Below are positions 1-5,727 of a stretch of 21,172 bases of DNA, piece by piece (position 1 is the stretch's first letter; each line of letters starts with the position of its first letter). Both the position numbers and the translations under genes were made by a program. The notes beneath the pieces were generated by a model. It saw only the letters and a list, made by a program, of their open reading frames with translations, made no database searches and had not been told where the DNA came from. The stretch spans positions 1 through 21,172 of the forward strand of contig CBDVEQ010000017.1 in the NCBI GenBank assembly GCA_965373045.1, given 5' to 3'. Source of the DNA: DAOVDI01 sp965373045 (GTDB taxonomy: Bacteria > Acidobacteriota > Aminicenantia > Aminicenantales > Aminicenantaceae).

Positions 1-58
1 TCAGAAGATTTATTTTTATGTATCGACACTTTTTACCCTCCGGGCAAGCCGATCTATT
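1..58. repeat. Partial copy A of interspersed palindromic element (internal part)
   Basis: Positions 21-53 (TATCGACACTTTTTACCCTC, then CGGGCAAGCCGAT) match the reverse complement of 13664-13697 apart from small differences. The similarity continues upstream through GAAGATTT...TTAT. This is an inner segment of the element that is complete at 13581-13764, so the left terminus of this copy should lie roughly 60 bases before the window. After about position 55 it diverges into unrelated repeat DNA, and the matching right-type end reappears at 364-388. No coding potential was seen. Confidence 0.6.
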
Positions 59-112
59 AAAAAAAATGGTTCTAGGAATCAAGGGTTCAAGGATTCAAGT
101 GAAAGAATAAGA

Positions 113-293
113 GGCCAATGGCCAAAGGCCAAAGGCCAATGCAAAAGAGTCCCAAAGCCCAAAGCAGCTTCGCCCAAAGTCCTTTAATTTACGTCATTCC
201 CGTGCAAACGGGAATCTAGGCTAGCTTTTTTTATACTGGATTCCCACTTTCGTGGGAATGACGTCTTACCTTGGCTCTTGGCCTTTGGCCTTT
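113..293. repeat. Nested inverted repeats (GGCCAAA-type arms around a palindrome)
   Basis: A run of GGCCAA/GGCCAAA units at 113-140 has an inverted counterpart at 278-293. The 16-base arms 124-139 and 278-293 are perfect reverse complements. Between them lies the separate palindrome at 191-264. The whole block could fold as one long stem with an internal hairpin. It sits inside the interrupted repeat copy A (1-58 and 364-388), so it looks like an insertion into an older element. No gene was seen in it. Confidence 0.7.
191..264. repeat. Short palindromic repeat (GTCATTCCC...GGGAATGAC type)
   Basis: The outer arms ACGTCATTCCC (191-201) and GGGAATGACGT (254-264) are perfect reverse complements. 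Each half has its own small hairpin: TTCCCGTGCAAACGGGAA in the left half and ATTCCCACTTTCGTGGGAAT in the right half. Palindromes of this type occur as dispersed, non-coding repeats in many unrelated bacterial genomes. The minus-strand reading frame across it is a by-product of the repeat. Confidence 0.8.
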
Positions 294-310
294 CACTTTT
301 GGCTTTCTTC

Positions 311-345
311 GACTTCAATAGACCTCTAAGGACTTCTACAGACTG
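311..345. repeat. 10-bp imperfect tandem repeat
   Basis: Four consecutive phases start with GAC at exact 10-base steps: GACTTCAATA, GACCTCTAAG, GACTTCTACA, then GACTG. The repeat is short and degenerate, with no obvious function. It lies in the repeat-rich DNA before the MEMO-family gene. Confidence 0.45.
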
Positions 346-363
346 TTTTTTCCTTGGCCTCTC

Positions 364-388
364 CTCGACCCGTGAATAAAGCAGGTTA
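364..388. repeat. Right-type terminus of repeat copy A
   Basis: CTCGACCCGTGAATAAAGCAGGTTA matches the right-type ends at 6809-6832 (…CCGTGAATAATCCAGG) and 12971-12993, and the inverted one at 13581-13603. The shared pattern is TCGA(C/T), a short spacer, TGAATAA, two variable bases, CAGG. It marks one boundary of the interrupted element that begins before position 1. Confidence 0.6.
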
Positions 389-420
389 TAATGACTCAAT
401 ATGCGCTATTAGAATGTTTA

Positions 421-449
421 TTGACAAAGTGTTTTATAAAACATATCTT
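421..449 (+). promoter_or_regulatory. Predicted sigma-70-type promoter for the MEMO-family gene
   Basis: TTGACA (421-426), 17-base spacer, TATCTT (444-449). The -35 is a perfect consensus and the -10 matches 4 of 6 bases. Transcription would begin near 456, only about 7-10 bases before the preferred start codons at 463 and 466, so the leader would be very short. The promoter lies just downstream of the repeat block. Confidence 0.5.
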
Positions 450-462
450 TCTTTTAAAAGAA

Positions 463-1272
463 ATGATGACACGCAAACCTTCAGTTGCAGGCTTTTTTTA
501 TCCGGGAAACAAGAAGGACCTTACGAAACTGATCGAGGGGATGATCAATCCGGGCTGTCAGAAGAAAAAAGCTATCTGTGCTGTTTCTCCGCATGCTGGC
601 CTGATATATTCAGGACCTGTTGCCGGGGCTTTGTTTTCATCCATTTCCCTTCCTGAGAAATATGTGATTCTTGGTTTCAGCCATAGAAATTACCATGATG
701 ACTCTGCCCTGATGCGCGTGGGGACATGGGAAACTCCTATAGGAGAGGTTTCTATCGATTCAGACCTCGCCGACAGGATCCTGTCAAGATCCTCTCATAT
801 CAAAGACAACCCTTCTTCCCATAGTCAGGAGCACTCTATTGAAGTCCAGCTGCCCTTTATCCAGTATTTTAAACCTGGTTTTTCCATGGTTCCCATATCT
901 GTTTCCGGCGTTGCATCCTGGGAAGAACTGAAAGAACTCGGAGAGTCCATTGCGGACAGTATTGAAGAAGGCAATGAGGATGTGCTTATCATTGCCAGTA
1001 CGGATATGAGCCATTATGTCAGCCAGGAAGAAGCACGGGAAAAGGATCTTCTTGCTATAGAAAAAATATTAAATCGTGATGCACGCGGGCTGATTGAAAC
1101 CGTAAGGACTGAAAATATCTCCATGTGTGGTTACCAGCCGACTGCATTAGCGATTTTAGCCGCGAATCGGCTTGGAGCACAAAAGGCAAAACTGATAAAG
1201 TACCAAACTTCCGGGGATGTTTCTGGAAATTACTCCGAAGTCGTGGGATATGCCGGGATCCGAATCTGCTGA
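463..1272 (+). CDS. MEMO1-family protein (AmmeMemoRadiSam system protein B)
   Basis: A 269-residue protein of the MEMO1 family, which is related to extradiol dioxygenase/LigB folds. Human MEMO1 binds metal, but the role of bacterial members is unsettled. Family hallmarks are present, numbered from the start at 463: SVAGFFYPG near the N-terminus, SPHAGLIYSGP (H44), GFSHRNYH (H74), QEHSIEVQLPF (H124), STDMSHY (D181, H184) and the CGYQP motif (C222). These supply the expected His/Asp/Cys metal-site set. The frame is open back to an ATG at 391, but the added 24 residues are unlike the family, and 463/466 gives the usual (M)M-x-RKPxVAG-FYPG beginning. The shine-dalgarno is poor. The usual partners (AMMECR1-domain protein and a radical SAM enzyme) are not in the window. 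Family call firm; function unknown. Confidence 0.9.
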   Translation: MMTRKPSVAGFFYPGNKKDLTKLIEGMINPGCQKKKAICAVSPHAGLIYSGPVAGALFSSISLPEKYVILGFSHRNYHDDSALMRVGTWETPIGEVSIDSDLADRILSRSSHIKDNPSSHSQEHSIEVQLPFIQYFKPGFSMVPISVSGVASWEELKELGESIADSIEEGNEDVLIIASTDMSHYVSQEEAREKDLLAIEKILNRDARGLIETVRTENISMCGYQPTALAILAANRLGAQKAKLIKYQTSGDVSGNYSEVVGYAGIRIC

Positions 1273-1295
1273 TTTCCTTTCAACCCCTTTTTTCA

Positions 1296-1325
1296 TTGAC
1301 AATTTTTTGGTAAAAATGCTATAAA
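1296..1325 (+). promoter_or_regulatory. Predicted promoter of the hrcA-grpE-dnaK-dnaJ-kinase operon
   Basis: TTGACA (1296-1301), 18-base spacer, TATAAA (1320-1325): a strong vegetative-type promoter. Transcription would start near 1332, exactly where the GGAG of the hrcA ribosome-binding site begins, so the leader would be nearly all Shine-Dalgarno. No CIRCE operator (TTAGCACTC-N9-GAGTGCTAA), the usual HrcA target, was seen around it. Confidence 0.6.
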
Positions 1326-1341
1326 ACCAGTGGAGTTTTTT

Positions 1342-2382
1342 TTGAATTCATATATCTTAACAGAAAAAGACAGACAAATTCTCAGATTGGCGGTGGAGGT
1401 CTATCTGAAAATCGGGTCCCCTGTCAGTTCCGGTGCGATCGCCGAAAAATATGAATCTTCAATCTCCTCTGCAACAGTGCGAAACATTATGGCGAAACTG
1501 GAGAACGAAGGATATCTTTTTCAGCCTCACACCTCAGCAGGACGTATTCCGACGGATAAAGGCCTGAGGTTTTATGTCAACACCCTTTTTGAGGAGTTTT
1601 ATTTTCCTGAAAAGGAAGTCGATTTTCCCGCAGCGCAATTCGGTATCGAGAAAGGAGACCTCAATTCCATGCTGTTCCAGGTTTCTTCACTTCTTTCTGA
1701 TTACTCGGACAACCTGGGTTTTGTTCTTTCTCCGCGCATATCACAATTAAATTTCAAGCATATCCGTTTCATCAAGATATCCGAAGAAAAGATCATGATC
1801 ATTCATATCACAACCTTTGATCTTGTTCTTACAGAAATTGCTGAAACTAAAAGCTATTTCACACAGGTCGAACTTGACCGGGCATCTCGATATCTAAACG
1901 AAAATTTTCGTGGTAAAAACCTGCTTTTTATACGCGATTTTCTTACCAAAGAACTTCCAAAATACCGAGTACAGTATGAAAATTCTGTACGAAAGTTGAC
2001 ATCACTTCTGAAGGCTTATATTTTTCAGGAGGAGAACCGAAATAAGTTATTTATTCAGGGAACCTCCAAACTTCTGGATAAACCGGAACTCTTTGAAATG
2101 GAAAACTTGAAAGCTCTGTTTCAGAATTTTGAAGAGAAAGCAAAATTGAGCAAGCTTCTTTCTGATTTTATAAGTCTTGACAGAGTTAAAGTAATCATCG
2201 GTTCTGAAATGAATGTACCGGATATATCGGAATGTTCCCTGATTCTATCGCATTATGGCTACAACAGACAGATTCTCGGTTCTCTGGGTATAATTGGCCC
2301 AAAAAGGATCTCTTATAAACACATCATCCCGATTGTTGACAGCATAGCAAAAAAACTTAGTGAGACGATCAGTATTTCTTAA
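1342..2382 (+). CDS. hrcA: Heat-inducible transcription repressor HrcA
   Basis: A 346-residue HrcA, the repressor that normally binds CIRCE operators at heat-shock genes and is itself stabilised by GroEL. The N-terminal winged-helix region is clear: LTEKDRQILRLAVEVYL, SPVSSGAIAEKY, then the diagnostic stretch around residues 41-80 with SATVRNIMAKLE, NEGYLFQPHTSAGRIPTDKG and FYVN. The GAF-like C-terminal domain follows to the end. The start was chosen as TTG at 1342 because GGAG (1332-1335) lies six bases upstream. A GTG at 1330 would precede the predicted transcription start and adds only four residues. First gene of the chaperone operon, 15 bases before grpE. Since no CIRCE was found near its own promoter, autoregulation is not supported by the sequence. 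Confidence 0.95.
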   Translation: MNSYILTEKDRQILRLAVEVYLKIGSPVSSGAIAEKYESSISSATVRNIMAKLENEGYLFQPHTSAGRIPTDKGLRFYVNTLFEEFYFPEKEVDFPAAQFGIEKGDLNSMLFQVSSLLSDYSDNLGFVLSPRISQLNFKHIRFIKISEEKIMIIHITTFDLVLTEIAETKSYFTQVELDRASRYLNENFRGKNLLFIRDFLTKELPKYRVQYENSVRKLTSLLKAYIFQEENRNKLFIQGTSKLLDKPELFEMENLKALFQNFEEKAKLSKLLSDFISLDRVKVIIGSEMNVPDISECSLILSHYGYNRQILGSLGIIGPKRISYKHIIPIVDSIAKKLSETISIS

Positions 2383-2397
2383 CTACAAGGAAGATAG

Positions 2398-2991
2398 ATG
2401 GACAACAATAAAAAAAAACATCCTAAGAGCAAAGAAATTGAAATAGAATTCTTGGATTCTAAAGAAAGAGTGTCAAAGGATAAAAGAAAAAAGACAGATA
2501 GACTGGAAAATAAAATAACAAAACAACATAAGGAAATCGAAAGACTCAAAAAAAAGGTTGAGAACTTTAAAAATGATTACCTTCGCCAGATGGCAGAAAA
2601 AGAAAATTTAAGAAAAAGGCTGGAAAAAGAAAAAACCGATCATTACAATTTTGCACTCGAAGAGATTCTCAAGGAATTCCTGACTATAATGGATAATTTC
2701 GGAAGGGCACTGAACAGCGGGGATAATGCTCAAGATGCTGCAGGTTTTCAAGAAGGGATCGAGATGATTTATAAACAGTTAAGCGATATCATTTTTAAGC
2801 AGGGTGTTTCGCCGATCGAAATAGAAAAAGGGAAATTCGATCCTCATCTGCATCAGGCAATATTGACAGAAGAAACGGATAAGGTTGATGAAATGCAGGT
2901 TGTCGAAGAACTACAAAAAGGATACAAACTTCATGACCGCCTCCTGCGTCCATCCATGGTCAAAGTGGCTGTTCCAAGAAAAAAGAATTAA
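2398..2991 (+). CDS. grpE: Nucleotide exchange factor GrpE
   Basis: A 197-residue GrpE, the cochaperone that releases ADP from DnaK. A very Lys/Glu-rich N-terminal segment (about residues 1-85) should form the long dimerising helix/coiled coil. The C-terminal beta domain carries the GrpE signature: FDPHLHQAI at 147-155 and GYKLHDRLLRPSMVKV at 175-190. An AAGGAA Shine-Dalgarno sits before the ATG. It lies 15 bases after hrcA and only 2 bases before dnaK, so it is part of one transcript. Codons 5-7 form a run of nine A (2410-2418), a possible site of polymerase slippage. Confidence 0.95.
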   Translation: MDNNKKKHPKSKEIEIEFLDSKERVSKDKRKKTDRLENKITKQHKEIERLKKKVENFKNDYLRQMAEKENLRKRLEKEKTDHYNFALEEILKEFLTIMDNFGRALNSGDNAQDAAGFQEGIEMIYKQLSDIIFKQGVSPIEIEKGKFDPHLHQAILTEETDKVDEMQVVEELQKGYKLHDRLLRPSMVKVAVPRKKN

Positions 2992-2993
2992 AA

Positions 2994-4577
2994 ATGGCTG
3001 AAATTATCGGGATCGATCTTGGCACAACAAATTCGTGTATAGCAGTGCTGGATGGAAAAGAGCCACGCGTCATACCGAATCTGGAAGGTCAACTCACAAC
3101 TCCTTCGGTGGTCAGTTTCACAGGAAAAGGAGAGCCTCTTGTCGGCAATCTTGCTCTAAGACAGGCCATATCAAATCCTGAAAATACCATATCATCCGTA
3201 AAACGGTTGTTAGGTAAAAAACTGAATTCGGAAGATATGAATGATTTGATGGAGAAAATCCCGTTTGGATTAACGCATTGTGACAACGGTGATGTTTTAA
3301 TAGCCATTGGGAAAAAGAAAATCAGTCCTCAGGAAGTATCTGGTATAATTTTGCGTTACCTGAAAAACAGCGCACAGTCATTCCTCTCTGAAGAAGTCCG
3401 AGAAGCTATCATCACTGTTCCTGCTCATTTTGATGACCATCAGCGCCAGGCGACTAAAGATGCAGCAAAGATAGCGGGTCTGGATGTCTTGAGGGTCATC
3501 AATGAACCTACTGCAGCAAGTCTTGCTTACGGCCTGAAAAATACAAAGAATGCAAAGATCGCCGTCTATGATATGGGTGGTGGAACTTTTGACCTGACAA
3601 TTCTTGAGATCAACAATGGTGTATTTCATGTTCTGGCTACCAATGGAAACACCTATCTTGGGGGAGATGATTTTAATCATCGCATCGTCGAATGGATGAT
3701 CGACGAATTCCGCCTTGAAAACAAAGTTGATCTAAAACGGGATATGCTTGCGCTTCTGCGAATCAGGGAATCAGCAGAAAAAGCTAAAATGGACCTTTCT
3801 TTTAAATTAGAAACAGAGATTAATCTTCCTTTTATTTATTCAGATACGTCAGGTTCCAAACATTTGAAAAAAACAATAACCAGGAACACACTCGAGTATC
3901 TCACAAAAAGCCTGGTTGAACGAAGTTTTCCCTACCTTGAGCAGGCTCTGAAAGATTCAAAACTGGAGCCTGATCAGATCGATGATGTCCTTCTCGTAGG
4001 CGGGCAGACCAGAATGCCTCTGATCAAACAAAAAATTACCGATTTTTTCGGACGACCGCCTAATGAAAATGTCAATCCGGACGAAGTTGTGGCCATGGGA
4101 GCGGCTATTCAATCAGGCATTTTAAGCGGCGCCACGTCAAACCTTCTGGTTCTCCTGGATGTGACGCCCCTTTCTCTTGGGATAGAAACGGAAAACGATG
4201 GTTTTGAAACGATCATAGAGCGAAATACTACAATTCCTGTAAAAGAAACAAAATCCTTCACTTCTGTAGAGCATGACCAGAGATGTGTTAAGATCCATGT
4301 TCTCCAGGGAGAAGAAAACAAAGCATCAAAAAACACTTCTTTGGCTGTTTTTAATCTTACAGGAATAAATCCTGCTCCGGCCGGTACCCCTCAAATAGAT
4401 GTCACCTTTGAGATTGATGCTGACGGTATCGTGACAGTATACGGAATGGATATGGCTACGGGTAGGGAGCAATTTGTTGAGGTGTCTCCCTCATCCGGTT
4501 TGACTGAAGAAGAAATAGCATCGATCATTCAAAACGCAAGCGATAAAAAAACTGAAAACACCAATACTCATGATTAA
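2994..4577 (+). CDS. dnaK: Chaperone DnaK (Hsp70) without the C-terminal lid
   Basis: A 527-residue Hsp70; typical DnaK is about 600-640. The nucleotide-binding domain looks intact: GIDLGTTNSC (6-15), INEPTAASLAYG (169-180), DMGGGTFDL (193-201), VGGQTRMP (335-342). The interdomain linker VLLDVTPLSLGIET (386-399) and the substrate-binding beta domain follow, ending at VEVSPSSGLTEEEIASIIQNA (496-515). There the protein stops after a short polar tail (DKKTENTNTHD). The whole alpha-helical lid and the disordered EEVD-like or acidic tail are missing. No lid remnant is available downstream, because dnaJ starts inside the last codons (8-base overlap), which implies translational coupling. Lidless DnaK constructs are known to bind peptides with faster exchange, so refolding may be altered. 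A fuller second dnaK may exist elsewhere. Family certain; natural lid absence is read directly from the sequence. Confidence 0.93.
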   Translation: MAEIIGIDLGTTNSCIAVLDGKEPRVIPNLEGQLTTPSVVSFTGKGEPLVGNLALRQAISNPENTISSVKRLLGKKLNSEDMNDLMEKIPFGLTHCDNGDVLIAIGKKKISPQEVSGIILRYLKNSAQSFLSEEVREAIITVPAHFDDHQRQATKDAAKIAGLDVLRVINEPTAASLAYGLKNTKNAKIAVYDMGGGTFDLTILEINNGVFHVLATNGNTYLGGDDFNHRIVEWMIDEFRLENKVDLKRDMLALLRIRESAEKAKMDLSFKLETEINLPFIYSDTSGSKHLKKTITRNTLEYLTKSLVERSFPYLEQALKDSKLEPDQIDDVLLVGGQTRMPLIKQKITDFFGRPPNENVNPDEVVAMGAAIQSGILSGATSNLLVLLDVTPLSLGIETENDGFETIIERNTTIPVKETKSFTSVEHDQRCVKIHVLQGEENKASKNTSLAVFNLTGINPAPAGTPQIDVTFEIDADGIVTVYGMDMATGREQFVEVSPSSGLTEEEIASIIQNASDKKTENTNTHD

Positions 4578-4968
4578 ACAAGATTACTACGAAATATTGG
4601 AAATTTCCCACACAGCCACTTCGGATGAAGTAAAAAAAGCTTACCGAAAGAAAGCGATGCAGTTTCATCCGGATAAAAATCCTGGAAATAAAGAAGCTGA
4701 AGAAAAATTCAAAGAAGCTGCCGAAGCCTACAGCGTGCTCATCGATCCTGAAAAGAGGCCTTTATACGACCGGTACGGCCACGAGGGCATCGGGCGAGCG
4801 GGATTCAACGGATTTTCCGGGTTCAATTCTTCCATATTCAGTGATTTTGAAGATATCATAGGAAACTTTTTTGGATTCGGAGATATTTTTGGAGGGACAC
4901 GGCGTCGATCCGCACACTATCCACAAAAGGGACAGGATCTTGTCCTTGAATTGGAGCTGGTTCTCTAG
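4570..4968 (+). CDS. DnaJ N-terminal product (J domain plus G/F region)
   Basis: If the TAG at 4966-4968 is a real stop, this frame makes a 132-residue J-domain protein: J domain with HPD at 33-35, then the Gly/Phe-rich linker (GFNGFSGFNSS...FFGFGDIFGG, about 78-109) and the first strand of the next domain. J domain plus G/F is the minimum that stimulates Hsp70 ATPase in E. coli DnaJ fragments, so the product could still act on DnaK without binding substrate itself. Its ATG lies inside the last codons of dnaK. Confidence 0.6.
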   Translation: MIKQDYYEILEISHTATSDEVKKAYRKKAMQFHPDKNPGNKEAEEKFKEAAEAYSVLIDPEKRPLYDRYGHEGIGRAGFNGFSGFNSSIFSDFEDIIGNFFGFGDIFGGTRRRSAHYPQKGQDLVLELELVL

Positions 4969-5031
4969 GAAGCGGCTTCTGGGGTTGAAAAAGAGATTAA
5001 GCTTAACCGGGCTGAAACATGTTCAGCGTGC

Positions 5032-5037
5032 AAAGGA
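5032..5037 (+). promoter_or_regulatory. Ribosome-binding site before an internal dnaJ ATG
   Basis: AAAGGA at 5032-5037 stands six bases before the in-frame ATG at 5044. This is at or better than the spacing of several true starts in the window (clpP and clpX have no clear site). It lies 76 bases after the premature TAG, so ribosomes terminating there could re-initiate. It may be fortuitous, since it also encodes the conserved C-K-G-T of the first zinc motif. Confidence 0.4.
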
Positions 5038-5043
5038 ACAAAA

Positions 5044-5697
5044 ATGAGCCCCGGAACACATAAATCAGTTTGCCCAACTTGTCAGGGGCAGGGTCAACTA
5101 CGTTATCAGCAAGGATTTTTTTCTATAGCCAGAGAATGTTCCTACTGCCATGGAACAGGTGAGATCATCGATTCTCCATGCAAAGAATGCCGCGGGATAG
5201 GTAAAACCAGGGAAAAAACAACTCTTAACATTAAAGTGCCTGCCGGAGTTGATAATGGAAACCGGCTTCGTATCGAAAGAGAAGGCGAGGTCGGAGATCA
5301 GGGCGCATCCCGTGGAGATCTTTACGTTGTTATTCGCATTAGAGAACATGAATTTTTCAAGCGGGAAGAAAATCATCTCTACTGTGATATTTATATTTCC
5401 ATTGCTCAGGCCTCGTTAGGAGTAAAAGTGGAAATTCCGACCCTGGAAAAAAACGAAATGATGAAAATACCTGCAGGGACCCAGTCTGGAACGGTTTTCC
5501 GGCTCAGGGGAAAGGGGATTAAGGATCTCCACAAATTCAGAAAAGGAGAATTATTTGTAAGGGTCAATGTTAAAACACCTGAACACCTTACAAAAGATCA
5601 AAAGGATATCCTCAGGAAGTTTGCCGAATCACGAGGAGACGAATTGGATAACATCGACAAGAGTGCTGTCGATCGATCCAAGGATTGGGCCAAATAG
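5044..5697 (+). CDS. DnaJ C-terminal product (zinc region and peptide-binding domains)
   Basis: The 217 residues after the premature stop, if translated from the internal ATG at 5044. It keeps zinc motifs 2 and 3 (CPTCQGQG, CSYCHGTG), which form one zinc site. It has motif 4 (CKECRGIG) but loses motif 1 (C151/C154), so the other zinc site would lack half its ligands. The two C-terminal beta domains (LNIKVPAGVDNGNRLR..., EIPTLEKNEMMKIPAGTQSG..., ending RSKDWAK) are complete. It would be a substrate-binding module without a J domain. Whether it is translated is unknown. Confidence 0.45.
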   Translation: MSPGTHKSVCPTCQGQGQLRYQQGFFSIARECSYCHGTGEIIDSPCKECRGIGKTREKTTLNIKVPAGVDNGNRLRIEREGEVGDQGASRGDLYVVIRIREHEFFKREENHLYCDIYISIAQASLGVKVEIPTLEKNEMMKIPAGTQSGTVFRLRGKGIKDLHKFRKGELFVRVNVKTPEHLTKDQKDILRKFAESRGDELDNIDKSAVDRSKDWAK

Positions 5698-5727
5698 CAG
5701 TCATCTCTCTGATCTGGAATTAAGAGT

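Larger units (their letters stand above)
4570..5697 (+). pseudogene. dnaJ: dnaJ interrupted by an in-frame TAG at codon 133
   Basis: The frame 4570-5697 encodes a complete 375-codon DnaJ/Hsp40, the usual length, but codon 133 (4966-4968) is TAG. The order is J domain (1-70, HPD at 33-35), G/F region (about 69-110), four CxxCxGxG zinc motifs (C151/C154, C168/C171, C190/C193, C204/C207), then the C-terminal peptide-binding domains. The stop falls in the conserved (L)EEAA-GVEKEI stretch, where the aligned residue is normally Glu, so a single GAG-to-TAG change explains it. No frameshift is present and conservation continues on both sides, so the event is recent, a sequence error, or tolerated. 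TAG ends dnaJ itself at 5697 and two other genes here, so UAG is not generally reassigned. Called a pseudogene conservatively; see the two separate reading frames for the alternative. Confidence 0.75.

Noticed and set aside
184..399. Minus-strand open frame of 71 codons
   Set aside because: It runs through the GTCATTCCC palindrome and the inverted GGCCAAA arms; its ending (…SRLHGNDVN) is the kind of translation such repeats give. No ribosome site or family resemblance.
391..462. Upstream ATG as the start of the MEMO-family protein
   Set aside because: The 24 added residues do not resemble the family, and a strong promoter lies inside this stretch, so the start at 463/466 was preferred.
1330..1341. 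GTG at 1330 as the hrcA start
   Set aside because: It precedes the predicted transcription start and would destroy the use of GGAG (1332-1335) as ribosome site for TTG 1342.
4966..4968. General reassignment of UAG to an amino acid
   Set aside because: TAG also ends dnaJ (5695-5697), the lytic transglycosylase (11420-11422) and tig (18652-18654) at normal protein lengths, and no other gene here has an internal TAG.
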